In this document: positions 47,537-56,859 of the stretch, piece after piece
Numbering within the stretch: the stretch's first letter is position 1
How the letters are laid out: each line of letters starts with the position of its first letter
DNA from: Mycobacterium sp. EPa45
GTDB taxonomy: Bacteria; Actinomycetota; Actinomycetes; Mycobacteriales; Mycobacteriaceae
Direction: 5' to 3'
DNA: 64,000 bases
Assembly: GCF_001021385.1 (NCBI RefSeq)
Contig: NZ_CP011773.1
Location: forward strand, 434,001 to 498,000
The notes under the pieces: model-generated
Databases searched by the model: none
Told to the model about the DNA's origin: nothing
What the model saw: the letters and a program-made list of their open reading frames with translations, nothing else
Position numbers and translations under genes: made by a program

Positions 47537-48295
47537 CTAGGTCCGCACGACCGACGGTCCCATGGCCTCGTAACCGCGTGCGTCGGCGGGCGACAGCTCG
47601 ATGCCGGTCACGATCGAGTCGAAATCGGCCACGTCGGCGAACCGGCAGAAGCTGCTGACGCCGAATTTCGTGTGTGCGGCCACCAGAACCCGGCGACGGG
47701 CGACTTTGACTGCCATGTGCTTCACCGCGGCGACGGCCGGGTCGGGCGTGGTGAGGCCATGCTCGCGTGAAATGCCGTTCGTGCCAAGGTAAGCGACGTC
47801 AATCACCAGGCTGCCGAGCATGTCGGTAGCCCAATGGTCCACCGTCGCCAGTGTGCGGCCCCGCATCCGGCCGCCGAGCAACAGGACAGTCACCGACTCA
47901 CTGTGCGCCAGCGCCTCGGCGGCCAGCAGTGACGAGGTCACCACGGTCAGCTCCTGCTCGGCCAGCCGCTCGGCGATCAGCCGCGGTGTGAAACCTTCGT
48001 CCAGGTACACCGTTTCGGCTCCGTGCAACAGCTCGGTGGCCGCGCCGGCGATCCGGTGCTTCTCAGCCAGGTCCACCTGGCTGCGGTACTCGACGGTCGA
48101 TTCGAATGCCGCGGTCTCCAACGGGATGGCGCCGCCGTGCACGCGTTTGAGCATCCGGCGCCCGGCGAGGACCTTCAGATCACGGCGGATCGTCTCGGCC
48201 GCGACGTCGAGTTCCTCGGCCAGGGCGGCGACCTCGACTCGCCCGCGGACGCGGGCGAACTCGACTATGCGGCTTTGACGGGTGTCCGAATCCAC
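47537..48295 (-). CDS. DeoR family regulator of a sugar/polyol PTS
   Basis: A 252-aa DeoR-type regulator: N-terminal HTH (RVEVAALAEELDVAAETIRRDLKVL) and the sugar-phosphate-sensing domain (AVYLDEG-like TVYLDEGFTPRLIAE, LLLGGRMRGRTLATVD, DVAYLGTNGIS). It lies 10 bp downstream of the PTS gene, in the same operon, and should be inactivated by a phosphorylated sugar or polyol. TAAAACC-type repeats upstream of the PTS gene are its likely operators. Confidence 0.87.
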   Translation of the reverse strand: MDSDTRQSRIVEFARVRGRVEVAALAEELDVAAETIRRDLKVLAGRRMLKRVHGGAIPLETAAFESTVEYRSQVDLAEKHRIAGAATELLHGAETVYLDEGFTPRLIAERLAEQELTVVTSSLLAAEALAHSESVTVLLLGGRMRGRTLATVDHWATDMLGSLVIDVAYLGTNGISREHGLTTPDPAVAAVKHMAVKVARRRVLVAAHTKFGVSSFCRFADVADFDSIVTGIELSPADARGYEAMGPSVVRT

Positions 48296-48305
48296 GTCGG
48301 TATTC

Positions 48306-50273
48306 TCACCCGCCGGTGCCGCCGAGCACCGCTCGGACCTCGTCGGGTGTCGTGGCGTCGCGAAGCCGGGCCACCTCGCCGGAGTTCAGGAACACCCCGG
48401 CGATCTTGGTCAGCAACGCCATGTGGTCCTTACCGGCCCCGGCGATGCCGATGACGAACTCGGCCGGCTTGCCATTCCAGTCGATCGGTTGGGCGTAGCG
48501 CACAAAGGAGATTCCGGTGCGCCGGATGGAGTCCTTGGCCTCATTGGTGCCGTGCGGGATGGCCAGTCCGTTGCCCATGTATGTCGACACCGAGGCCTCC
48601 CGTTCGTGCATGGCGTGGACGTACGACGGTTCGACGGCGCCACAAGCCACCAGCAACCGGCCCGCCTCGCTGATTGCCCCCTCGCGGGTGGTGGCGGTGC
48701 CGGCCAGCACGATTGACTCGAGGGCCAGCACGTCCTCGCCGGGCGCCTCGTCGGCCTGTTCGACCGGGGCGGCCGCAATGCCGTTGCCGCCGTTGGCCTT
48801 TCCGAGCAGCTCGACGATCTCGTCGTACTGCGGCGCGTTCATGAAGTTGTCCACCGAGACGTGGACCGCCGACGGCGTCTTCTGCCGTGCGCGTGCGGTC
48901 AGATCCTGGTGAGTGACCACCAGACCGAAGGTGTCGGTGAGATTGGCGATGGACTGGTTGGTCACCTTGACGTCGGAGAAGCCGGCCCCCTGAACCTTCT
49001 TGCGCAGCACCGAGGCGCCCATCGCCGACGAGCCCATGCCGGCGTCGCAGGCGAACACGATGTTGGTGATGGGGCCGCTGTCGGTAGATCCCACCAGCGC
49101 CGAGGACACGCTCGATTTCTTGCCCTTGAGTGCCTCCATGCCCGCAGTCGCGGCGGCCAGGTCTCCGTCGTCGTCGGAGCGGTCGGTCTTCAGCAGGAGT
49201 GCGGCCACCGCGAATGAGACTGCGGCGGCGCCTACGACCGACAGCGTGACACCGAGGTAGCTGCCGGTGGCAGTCTGGGCGTAGACGGCGATGATGGAGC
49301 CCGGTGCGGCCGGTGCGCGCAGTCCGGATCCGAACAGCACGTTGATGAAGATGCCGGTCATGCCGCCGAGGATGGTGGCGGCGATCAGCTTGGGCTTCAT
49401 CAGGACGTACGGGAAGTAGATCTCGTGGATGCCGCCGAAGAACTGGATGATCGCCGCGCCCGGTGCCGATGCCTTTGCGGCACCTCGTCCGAATGCCATG
49501 AACGCCAGCAGGATTCCCAGTCCGGGGCCGGGATTGGCTTCCAGCAGGAACAGCACGGACTTACCGGTTTGCAGGGCCTGAGTGGTGCCCAGGGGCGTGA
49601 GCACCCCGTGGTTGATCGCGTTGTTGAGGAACAGGACCTTGGCCGGCTCGATGAAGATCGACGTCAGGGGCAGCAGATCGTGGGCGACGAGGAAATCCAC
49701 CACCCGGCCGGCGCCGTGGCTGAAGCCCGACACGATCGGACCGATTCCGAAGAAGCCGAAGGCGGCCAGGATCAGCCCGACGATGCCGGCCGAGAAGTTG
49801 TCGATGAGCATCTCGAAGCCCGGGCGGACCTTGCCGTCCCAGATGGCGTCGACCTTCTTCATCACCCAACCGCCGAGAGGCCCCATCATCATCGCGCCGA
49901 GGAACATCGGGATGTCGGTGCCCGCGATCACGCCCATGGTCGCGATCGCGCCGACCACGCCACCGCGGATGCCGTAGACCATCCGGCCGCCGGTGGCTCC
50001 GATCAGGATCGGCAGCAGGTAGGTGATCATCGGCGCGACGATGCCGCCGTCGGCGAAGTCCCCCCAGCCGCCGATCTTGGCCACCCAACCGCCCGGGTCG
50101 CGTAGCCCCGGGAAGATCCCGGTCAGCCAGCCGGCCTTGATGAACAGGGCGGTGATCAGGCCCCAGGCGATGAAGGCGCCGATATTGGGCATGACCATGT
50201 TCGACAGCGACGTGCCCAGCTTCTGAACATGAACTCGTGCCCCGGTCCGCGGTTTCGTCTCGGTGGTGGACAA
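48306..50273 (-). CDS. mtlA: Mannitol-type PTS permease EIICBA
   Basis: A single-chain three-domain permease of about 655 aa. The EIIC membrane domain (about 1-345) ends near GGIHEIYFPYVLMKP. The EIIB domain has its phosphocysteine in FACDAGMGSSAMGA. The EIIA domain has its histidine in GLAIPHGTNEAK. This is the mannitol/fructose-like MtlA plan and imports a hexitol with phosphorylation. TTG at 50273 has GGAGG at 7-nt spacing; GTG at 50309 is the alternative. EI and HPr are not in the window. The divergent dehydrogenase may act on the phosphorylated or free polyol. Confidence 0.88.
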   Translation of the reverse strand: MSTTETKPRTGARVHVQKLGTSLSNMVMPNIGAFIAWGLITALFIKAGWLTGIFPGLRDPGGWVAKIGGWGDFADGGIVAPMITYLLPILIGATGGRMVYGIRGGVVGAIATMGVIAGTDIPMFLGAMMMGPLGGWVMKKVDAIWDGKVRPGFEMLIDNFSAGIVGLILAAFGFFGIGPIVSGFSHGAGRVVDFLVAHDLLPLTSIFIEPAKVLFLNNAINHGVLTPLGTTQALQTGKSVLFLLEANPGPGLGILLAFMAFGRGAAKASAPGAAIIQFFGGIHEIYFPYVLMKPKLIAATILGGMTGIFINVLFGSGLRAPAAPGSIIAVYAQTATGSYLGVTLSVVGAAAVSFAVAALLLKTDRSDDDGDLAAATAGMEALKGKKSSVSSALVGSTDSGPITNIVFACDAGMGSSAMGASVLRKKVQGAGFSDVKVTNQSIANLTDTFGLVVTHQDLTARARQKTPSAVHVSVDNFMNAPQYDEIVELLGKANGGNGIAAAPVEQADEAPGEDVLALESIVLAGTATTREGAISEAGRLLVACGAVEPSYVHAMHEREASVSTYMGNGLAIPHGTNEAKDSIRRTGISFVRYAQPIDWNGKPAEFVIGIAGAGKDHMALLTKIAGVFLNSGEVARLRDATTPDEVRAVLGGTGG

Positions 50274-50322
50274 CTTGAGGCCTCCGATCTCTCCGGTGAT
50301 GCCGATCACATCGGACCATCAG

Positions 50323-50390
50323 TAAAACCCACAACCGGGCAGCAATGCAAGCGATTCGGTCATAAACGGGCGAAATTGGCTGTGGTTTTA
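50323..50390. promoter_or_regulatory. Operator repeats between mtlA and polyol dehydrogenase
   Basis: TAAAACCCACA (50323-50333) is nearly the reverse complement of TGTGGTTTTA (50381-50390), with one base deleted, and a related CATAAACGGGC lies between (50371-50381). The repeats sit between two divergent polyol genes beside a DeoR-family gene, so they are its likely binding sites. Confidence 0.6.
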
Positions 50391-50445
50391 TGCCCGGATT
50401 GCCGTTAGAGTGTGGGTCAGCTCACCCGGAGGAAGGACGATCGCC

Positions 50446-51504
50446 ATGAAAGCCCTGCGCTTCTACGCCCCCGAGGACGTCCGGCTGGAGGATGTCCCGG
50501 AGCCCACCTGCGGACCCGACGAGGTCAAGATCCGGGTGCGCAACTGCTCGACCTGCGGCACCGACGTCAAGATCTTCTACAACGGCCACCAGAACCTGAC
50601 CCCGCCGCGGACGATCGGCCATGAGATCGCCGGCGAAATCGTGGAAGTCGGCGCCGAGGTCAACCAGACGTACGGCAGCGAGTGGCGGGCCGGTGATCGG
50701 GTGCAGGTGATCGCCGCGGTGCCGTGCGGGCACTGTCATGAATGCCGCAAGGGCTGGATGGCGGTCTGCCAGAACCAGACATCGGTGGGATACCAGTACG
50801 ACGGCGGGTTCGCCGAGTACATGATCGTGCCCAAGCAGGTCCTGGCCGTCGACGGATTGAACCGGATCCCGGAAAACGTCGGCTTCGACGAGGCCTCGGC
50901 CGCCGAGCCCTTCGCGTGTGCCATCAACGCGCAGGAACTGCTGGGCATCGAGGAGGGCGACACCGTGGTCGTTTTCGGCGCGGGCCCAATCGGCTGCATG
51001 CACATCCGGATCGCGCGCGGCGTGCACAGATGCGGTCCGGTCTACCTCGTCGACGTCAACGACAGCCGCCTGGCGATGTCTGCCGACGCCGTCGACCCCG
51101 ATGAGGTCATCAACGCCGCCGACGTCGACGTCGTCGCGAAGGTCATGGAGCTGACCGGCGGCCGGGGTGCCGACGTGATCATCACCGCCACTGCGGCCAA
51201 CATCACCCAGGAGCAGGCGATAGCGATGGCCGCGCGCAACGGCCGCATCTCGTTCTTCGGCGGGCTGCCGAAGACCAATCCGACGATCACTTGCGACTCG
51301 AACGTCGTGCACTACCGCCAGCTGCACATCCACGGCGCCAACGGTTCGGCGCCCGAGCACAACAAGCGCGCGCTCGAGTACATCTCGACCGGGCAGGTAC
51401 CCGTCAAGGACTTGATCACCCGCCACATCTCACTGGACAACGTGCTCGACGCGTTCGGCATCGTCAAGAGCGGGGAGGCCATCAAGGTCACGGTCGAGCC
51501 GTAG
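50446..51504 (+). CDS. Zinc-dependent medium-chain dehydrogenase (polyol/sorbitol type)
   Basis: A 352-aa MDR-superfamily enzyme. Catalytic zinc ligands lie in STCGTDVKIFYNGH and IGHEIAGEIVEVG, structural zinc ligands in CGHCHECRKGWMAVC, and the NAD motif in VFGAGPIGCMH. It resembles sorbitol or threonine dehydrogenases. Divergence from a mannitol-type PTS gene suggests oxidation of a hexitol or hexitol phosphate. The ATG has GGAGGAAGG upstream. A true MtlD (long-chain) enzyme is absent from the window, so this may replace it. Confidence 0.87.
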   Translation: MKALRFYAPEDVRLEDVPEPTCGPDEVKIRVRNCSTCGTDVKIFYNGHQNLTPPRTIGHEIAGEIVEVGAEVNQTYGSEWRAGDRVQVIAAVPCGHCHECRKGWMAVCQNQTSVGYQYDGGFAEYMIVPKQVLAVDGLNRIPENVGFDEASAAEPFACAINAQELLGIEEGDTVVVFGAGPIGCMHIRIARGVHRCGPVYLVDVNDSRLAMSADAVDPDEVINAADVDVVAKVMELTGGRGADVIITATAANITQEQAIAMAARNGRISFFGGLPKTNPTITCDSNVVHYRQLHIHGANGSAPEHNKRALEYISTGQVPVKDLITRHISLDNVLDAFGIVKSGEAIKVTVEP

Positions 51505-51590
51505 TTCATCACGTCGGACTTCTCACAAAGGGTTTCATTCACCCCTCAGGTGGAACGCAGTCCCTGTACGCACGCCTATGAGGGGACCAG

Positions 51591-52142
51591 ATGAACAACA
51601 AAGCTGAGCAGGCCCGTGAGGGCTTGATCGACTCGATCAAGGGCAAAGCCAAGGAGGTCGTCGGCGCCGTCACCGGCAACGATTCGCTGACCGCGGAGGG
51701 TCAGCTGGATCAGGTAGCGGCCAACCAGCGCAAGGAGGCCAACGCCGAGCAAGCGCTCGCCGACGCCGAAGCGGCCGAAGCCAGGGAACAAAAGTCCGAA
51801 GTCACGGCGGACGCAGCGCAGGCCCGTGCCGAGGTGACCGCTCGTGCCGCAACGGCCGAGCACGCTATCGACAACGAGGCGCAGGCCCGCAAGCGCGCGG
51901 CCGAGCAGAGTGCCCACCAGCAGGCGGCCACCGAGGCGGCGCGGGCGGAGCAGGACGCCCAGCGCGAAGCCACCAGCGCCGAGGCGCGGGCGCGGCTGGA
52001 ATCCGAGCAGGCCCGCGAAAAGGTGGAGGCTGCCGCCGAGGAGCATCAGGATGCGGTACACGATGCCGTCCAGGCGCGGGCGGCGGCCGCGCAGCTGCGC
52101 GGCGAAGCCGACAAGCTGACCGACGATGCCGATTTACCCTGA
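51591..52142 (+). CDS. CsbD-like domain protein with long coiled coil
   Basis: A 183-aa protein. The first 45 residues (NKAEQAREGLIDSIKGKAKEVVGAVTGNDSLTAEGQLDQ, split here as N-terminal CsbD-like segment) resemble the CsbD stress-protein family. The rest is a continuous Ala/Glu/Gln/Arg-rich helix predicted to form a coiled coil. It is cytoplasmic, with no signal or membrane segment. CsbD-type proteins are general-stress induced in many bacteria. It is followed after 35 bp by another long coiled-coil protein, so the pair is probably an operon. Confidence 0.75.
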   Translation: MNNKAEQAREGLIDSIKGKAKEVVGAVTGNDSLTAEGQLDQVAANQRKEANAEQALADAEAAEAREQKSEVTADAAQARAEVTARAATAEHAIDNEAQARKRAAEQSAHQQAATEAARAEQDAQREATSAEARARLESEQAREKVEAAAEEHQDAVHDAVQARAAAAQLRGEADKLTDDADLP

Positions 52143-52177
52143 GCCACAACGATTATCGAAATAGAGGAAATTGCTCA

Positions 52178-52858
52178 ATGAAAATCTCTGACATGCCTTT
52201 CGCCATTATGCGGCTGCAATATCGCGCCGCGCGGCTGCCGCTGCAGATCGTCGAGGACCAGGTGATGGTTCGGTTGAAGAGCGAGTCGCCGGCACGTCTG
52301 GTCTATGAGCGCTCTTTCGGGGCGCTGGACGTGACCGTCGGCAACTTGCTCGGTGCCGCTGATATCGCCGAGCGGGGCGCAGCGCTCGCAGAGCGCAGTG
52401 AAGCGTTGCGTCTGGCTGCTGAGCTCGACGCCGAAGCCGACAGCGAAGTTCGCGAAGCCGGCGAGAACTTCAAGGCGCGGCGCGACGACGCCGACCGGCA
52501 ACGGAAGAATGCCCAGGACAAGAAACAACAGGTGGTCTCCGAGTCGCGCCAGCAAGCCGAGGCGCGCAAGCAGAACGCGGCCCAGAGCGCGGCGGAGCGT
52601 GCCGCCGTCGTCAAAGAGCGGGTCGACAAGGCAGCATCGCAGCGCACCGCAGCGGTGGAGAACGCCAAGCAGACCGAAAAGGCCAACATCAGCGCCGCGG
52701 AGAAGACCGTGACCAAAGCGGCCCAGGCAAAACTCGACGACGCCCAGGAAAAGCGGAGTGAGGCGGCCTCGATCCGCAGCGACGCCGACCGGGCGAACGA
52801 ACTCGCCGACGTCGAGAAGGAGAAGCGGCAGCAGGCACGGGCCGCCGAGAAGAACTAG
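52178..52858 (+). CDS. Coiled-coil protein with N-terminal globular segment, 226 aa
   Basis: Residues 1-60 look globular (MPFAIMRLQYRAARLPLQIV, YERSFGALDVTVGNLLG). Residues 65-226 are an uninterrupted charged helix rich in Ala, Glu, Lys and Arg, with no Pro or Gly breaks beyond one AGENF. Such mycobacterial proteins are sometimes mislabelled as IF2-like because of composition. Function unknown; a structural, membrane-peripheral or stress role with the CsbD-like neighbour is inference. The stop overlaps the convergent aldehyde dehydrogenase stop. Confidence 0.7.
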   Translation: MKISDMPFAIMRLQYRAARLPLQIVEDQVMVRLKSESPARLVYERSFGALDVTVGNLLGAADIAERGAALAERSEALRLAAELDAEADSEVREAGENFKARRDDADRQRKNAQDKKQQVVSESRQQAEARKQNAAQSAAERAAVVKERVDKAASQRTAAVENAKQTEKANISAAEKTVTKAAQAKLDDAQEKRSEAASIRSDADRANELADVEKEKRQQARAAEKN

Positions 52859-54303
52859 CCGCGCAGGTACACCGTCGTCGTGTGAGTGAAAAACTCCCTG
52901 GCGGCGGTGCCCTGCTCCTTCGGGCCGAGCCCACTCTTCTTCGCACCGCCGAACGGCACGTGCGGATCAGCGCCCGCGGATTCGGAGTTGATGTGCAGCA
53001 CTCCGACGTCGAGGTGCTCGACCGCATGGAGCGCACGGCTCAGGTTTTGCGTGAAGACGGCTGCCGACAAGCCGAATTCGCTGTCATTGGCCAGCGCGAA
53101 AGCTTCAGCGGCATCGGTGGCGCGCCGCACCGCGAGCACCGGCCCGAACAGTTCCGCCGACCAGATATCTGCCGGCGCGGTCAGCTCCAGCACTGTGGGC
53201 GCGACGAAGAAGCCCTCAGCCAGTAAGCCCTTGAAGTAGGGCTCGCCGCCGGCCAGCACCTCGGCGTCCTGTCCCATTGCGGTGCCCAGGCCCCCGTAGA
53301 TATTCCGCTGGGCCGCCCCGGTGATGACCGGACCCATCTGCGTCGCGTCGTCGGCGGGGTCGCCGACGGCCAACGCGTCCGCCCGAGCGGCGAGTTCCGC
53401 CAGGAACCGGTCGGCGATCCTGTCCGTGACGACCAATCGTGATGTTGCCGTGCACTTTTGGCCAGCGGAACGGAAGGCGCCCAGCATCACCTGATCCAGC
53501 GCCAACTCGATATCGGCGTCGTCGAGCACGACGGCCGCGTTCTTGCCGCCCATCTCGGCCTGCACCGGCACGCCACGGCCAGCGGCCGCTGCGGCGATAC
53601 GCCGTCCTACTGTCGTCGACCCGGTGAAGCTGATCGCGGCGATATCCGGATGCTCGACCAGTGCCTCACCGACCGGCGAATCGCCGATCACCAAATTGAG
53701 CACGCCCCGCGGAAGCCCCGCGGCGGTCAGCGCCTCAGCGAGTCGGACCGCCAGCAGTGGAACGGTGGCTGCCGGCTTCCACACCACGGTGTTGCCGTAG
53801 ACCAGAGCGGGAGCGATCTTCCAGGCCGGAATGGCGATCGGGAAGTTGAACGGGGTGATGACCGCGACGACGCCGATCGGCTTGCGGGTCACCAGGATCT
53901 GTTCGCCCGTGCGCGGCGAGGCGAAGATCTCGCCGTCCTGTCGGTCGCCTTCGTTGCCGTAGTAGCGCAGGATCTGTGCGGCCCGCCGGACCTCGCCGAT
54001 GCCCTCGGCCTTGGTCTTTCCCTCTTCGGTCGCCAGGTCCAGACCCCACGCCTCGGCATTGCGCTCGACGACGGCAGCGGCTTCCAACAGGACAGCGCCA
54101 CGCTGATGGATCGGGGTTCGGGTCCAGCTCGTGAGCGCTTCGGCCGCCGCGGCCACGGCACTGTCGACATCGGCGACGGTTGCGCAGTTGCCCTCGGCCA
54201 CAACCACGCTCGGCCGGGTCGGGTTGACGCTGCTGATGTGGTCTCCGCTGCCGGCTTGCCATTCACCGGCGATGAGGTGCCGCAGTTCGACGGCGTGGGT
54301 CAT
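52855..54303 (-). CDS. Aldehyde dehydrogenase (2,5-dioxovalerate/semialdehyde type)
   Basis: A 482-aa NAD(P)-dependent aldehyde dehydrogenase with catalytic Glu in VQAEMGGKNAAVV and Cys in SAGQKCTATSRLV. The C-terminal HVPFGGAKKSGLGPKEQG resembles alpha-ketoglutaric semialdehyde dehydrogenases. It is the third gene of the gabD1-gcdH-aldH operon, one base after gcdH. Glutarate semialdehyde, succinate semialdehyde and 2,5-dioxovalerate are all reasonable substrates; the sequence alone does not decide. Confidence 0.87.
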   Translation of the reverse strand: MTHAVELRHLIAGEWQAGSGDHISSVNPTRPSVVVAEGNCATVADVDSAVAAAAEALTSWTRTPIHQRGAVLLEAAAVVERNAEAWGLDLATEEGKTKAEGIGEVRRAAQILRYYGNEGDRQDGEIFASPRTGEQILVTRKPIGVVAVITPFNFPIAIPAWKIAPALVYGNTVVWKPAATVPLLAVRLAEALTAAGLPRGVLNLVIGDSPVGEALVEHPDIAAISFTGSTTVGRRIAAAAAGRGVPVQAEMGGKNAAVVLDDADIELALDQVMLGAFRSAGQKCTATSRLVVTDRIADRFLAELAARADALAVGDPADDATQMGPVITGAAQRNIYGGLGTAMGQDAEVLAGGEPYFKGLLAEGFFVAPTVLELTAPADIWSAELFGPVLAVRRATDAAEAFALANDSEFGLSAAVFTQNLSRALHAVEHLDVGVLHINSESAGADPHVPFGGAKKSGLGPKEQGTAAREFFTHTTTVYLRG

Positions 54304-54304
54304 T

Positions 54305-55498
54305 TCAGCGGAACGCTGCCTGGCCGGTCAGTGCGCGTCCGATCGACAGCAGGTGCATCTCGGAGGTGCCCTCGTAGGTCAGCACCGACTCGAGGTTGTT
54401 CGCATGTCGCAGCGGTGAGTATTCCAGCGTGATCCCACTGCCGCCCAACAGGGTTCGGCATTCTCGGGCGATGGCCAGCGCCTCGCGCACGTTGTTAAGC
54501 TTGCCCAGGCTGATTTGCTCGGGGCGGGCGCCCTCGGCGTCCTTCATGCGACCGAGGTGAACCGCCAGCAGCATGCCCTTGCCCAGCTCGAGGGTCATGT
54601 TGGCCAACTTCTCTTGGGACAACTGGAAACTCGACAGCGGACGGTCGAACACCTCGCGCTCGCGCGCATAGGCGATCGCGGTCTCCAGGCTGTCGCGCGC
54701 CGCTCCCAGCGCGCCGAACACGATCCCGAACCGTGCCTCGTTGAGGCACGACAGCGGCGCACCCAGGCTCGTGGCCTCGGGCAGCTGCGCCGACGCCGGT
54801 AGCCGCACACCCTCCAACACCAGCTCGGAGGTCACCGAGGCCCGCAGCGACAGTTTCTTGTGGATGACATTGGCGGTGAATCCCGGAGTGTCGGTCGGCA
54901 CCAGGAAGCCCCTGATCCCGTCGTCGGTCTGCGCCCAGACCGTGGCGACGTCGGCGAGATTGCCGTTGGTGATCCACATCTTGGTGCCGTCGAGCACCCA
55001 GTCGGTGCCGTCACGCCGTGCCTTGGTGCGCATGCCCGCCGGGTTGGAGCCGAAGTCCGGCTCGGTCAGCCCGAAGCATCCGATCGCCTCGCCGGTGGCC
55101 AGCCTGGGCAGCCACTCGTTCTTCTGCTCGTCGGAGCCGTAGCGGTAGATCGAGAACATCGACAGTGAGCCCTGCACCGAGACGAAGCTGCGGAAGCCGC
55201 TGTCGCCGGCCTCGAGTTCCATACAGGCCAGGCCGTAGCTGACCGAGTTGGTGCCTGCGCAGCCGTACCCCTGCAGGTGCATCCCCATCAGGCCGAGTTC
55301 GCCGAACTCCTTGGCGAGTTCCTTTGGCAGCGTCGCTGATTCGAACCAGTCCTCGATGTTCGGCCGCAGCCGGGTGTCGACGAACTTCCGCACGGTGGCC
55401 GCGATGTCCCGTTCGTCCGAGTCGAGCAGACGGTCCGTGCCGAACAGCTCCAGCGGGGTGTACACGTCCTTCTTGGCCGGCGCAGTCGTGGTGCTCAT
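54305..55498 (-). CDS. gcdH: Glutaryl-CoA dehydrogenase-like acyl-CoA dehydrogenase
   Basis: A 397-aa acyl-CoA dehydrogenase with glutaryl-CoA-dehydrogenase features: SFVSVQGSLSMFSIYRYGSDEQK, CFGLTEPDFGSNPAGM, and the C-terminal TYEGTSEMHLLSIGRALTGQ that includes the catalytic glutamate. GCDH oxidatively decarboxylates glutaryl-CoA to crotonyl-CoA in lysine breakdown. Two flanking aldehyde dehydrogenases in the same operon suit a route from a C5 amine or semialdehyde through glutarate. A CoA-ligating step for glutarate is not in the window. Confidence 0.85.
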   Translation of the reverse strand: MSTTTAPAKKDVYTPLELFGTDRLLDSDERDIAATVRKFVDTRLRPNIEDWFESATLPKELAKEFGELGLMGMHLQGYGCAGTNSVSYGLACMELEAGDSGFRSFVSVQGSLSMFSIYRYGSDEQKNEWLPRLATGEAIGCFGLTEPDFGSNPAGMRTKARRDGTDWVLDGTKMWITNGNLADVATVWAQTDDGIRGFLVPTDTPGFTANVIHKKLSLRASVTSELVLEGVRLPASAQLPEATSLGAPLSCLNEARFGIVFGALGAARDSLETAIAYAREREVFDRPLSSFQLSQEKLANMTLELGKGMLLAVHLGRMKDAEGARPEQISLGKLNNVREALAIARECRTLLGGSGITLEYSPLRHANNLESVLTYEGTSEMHLLSIGRALTGQAAFR

Positions 55499-55501
55499 GG
55501 G

Positions 55502-56845
55502 TTATCCGATCCGGATCAGTTTCTTGTTGACGAACTCGTCGATGCCGAACCGGCCCAGCTCCCGCCCGAAACCGGAGCGCTTCACTCCGCCGAACGGTAG
55601 CTCGACCCCGTCGGCGCCGACCACGTTCACGAACACCATTCCGGCGTCGATCTTGTCGGCTACCCGCTTGGCCTGTTCTTCATCCGTGGTGAACACGTAC
55701 GAGCCGAGGCCGAACGGAATGTCGTTGGCCAGCTCCACCGCCTCGTCCTCGGAGCTCACCTTGAACACCATCGCCACCGGGCCGAACAGCTCTTCGCGGT
55801 ACGTCGCCGAATCGGGGGTGACACCGGTCAACACGCCCGGCGGGAAGTAGGCGCCGTCGCGCTTGCCTTCCGAAACCAAGTGGGCGCCGTCGGCCACCGC
55901 GCGGTCGATCTGCTCGGCCAGACGCTTGGCCGCGCCCAGCGACGACAACGGCGCCAGGCCGTCGGCGGCTTCGACCACCTTCTTGGTGAACTTGTCGAGG
56001 AACTCGTCGTAGAGGTCCGCCGAAACGATGAAACGCTTGGCCGCGTTGCAGGCCTGGCCGGTGTTCTCGAAACGGCCGGCCATCGCGGCCTCGACGGTCG
56101 CGTCCAGGTCGTCGCTGGAAAGCAGGATGAAGGGGTCGGAGCCGCCGAGCTCGAGCACCACCTTCTTCAGGTTGCGGCCGGCGATCTCGGCGACCGCCGC
56201 GCCTGCGCGCTCCGAACCGGTCAGTGACACCCCCTGCACTCGAGGGTCGGCGATCATCTCGGCGATCTGCTCGTTGGTCGCGTAAACGTTGACGTACGCC
56301 CCGGCGGGGTAACCGGCGTCGTCGAAGATGGCCTGGATGGCCTCGGCGGACTCCGGGCACTGCGGCGCGTGCTTGAGCACGATGGTGTTGCCCAGCGTCA
56401 GGTTCGGCCCTGCGAAGCGGGCGACCTGGTAATACGGGTAGTTCCACGGCATGATTCCGAGCAGTACGCCCACCGGACCGCGCTTGATCACCGCGCTGCC
56501 TTCGCCGTCGAGCAGCTCGATCGGCTCGTCGGCCAGGAACTTCTCGGCGTTGTCGGCGTAGTACTCGTAGATCGCGGCGCTGAAGTCCACCTCGCCGAGG
56601 GCCTGGTCGAGTGGTTTGCCCATCTCGCGATTGATGATCTCGGCCAGCTTCTCGCGTCGCTCGGTGTGCAGCGCGGCCACCCGGCGGATCAGGGCGGCCC
56701 GGTCGGCCACCGTCGAGGACTTCGACCACGTCCGGTAGGCCGCGGCGGCCGAAGCCAGTGCCTGCTCGATCTGTTCGTCGGTCGCGGTCGGGTACTCCCG
56801 CACGACATCGCCGGATTTCGGGTCGACCACCGCGTACAGACTCAT
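55502..56845 (-). CDS. gabD1: Succinate-semialdehyde dehydrogenase GabD1 type
   Basis: A 447-aa aldehyde dehydrogenase resembling mycobacterial GabD1 (Rv0234c type): KRGPVGVLLGIMPWNYPYYQV, catalytic Glu in VVLELGGSDPFIL and Cys in NTGQACNAAKRF. It oxidises succinate semialdehyde, or glutarate semialdehyde given the gcdH neighbour, with NAD(P). It is first in its operon and divergent from an XRE-cupin regulator with twin inverted repeats between. The start is an ATG at 56845. Confidence 0.9.
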   Translation of the reverse strand: MSLYAVVDPKSGDVVREYPTATDEQIEQALASAAAAYRTWSKSSTVADRAALIRRVAALHTERREKLAEIINREMGKPLDQALGEVDFSAAIYEYYADNAEKFLADEPIELLDGEGSAVIKRGPVGVLLGIMPWNYPYYQVARFAGPNLTLGNTIVLKHAPQCPESAEAIQAIFDDAGYPAGAYVNVYATNEQIAEMIADPRVQGVSLTGSERAGAAVAEIAGRNLKKVVLELGGSDPFILLSSDDLDATVEAAMAGRFENTGQACNAAKRFIVSADLYDEFLDKFTKKVVEAADGLAPLSSLGAAKRLAEQIDRAVADGAHLVSEGKRDGAYFPPGVLTGVTPDSATYREELFGPVAMVFKVSSEDEAVELANDIPFGLGSYVFTTDEEQAKRVADKIDAGMVFVNVVGADGVELPFGGVKRSGFGRELGRFGIDEFVNKKLIRIG

Positions 56846-56859
56846 GTCCCGTCCTCAGG

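Noticed and set aside
51500..51590. Possible SigF-type promoter (GGTTT-like) before the CsbD-like gene
   Set aside because: The minus-10 part does not fit well enough to claim it.
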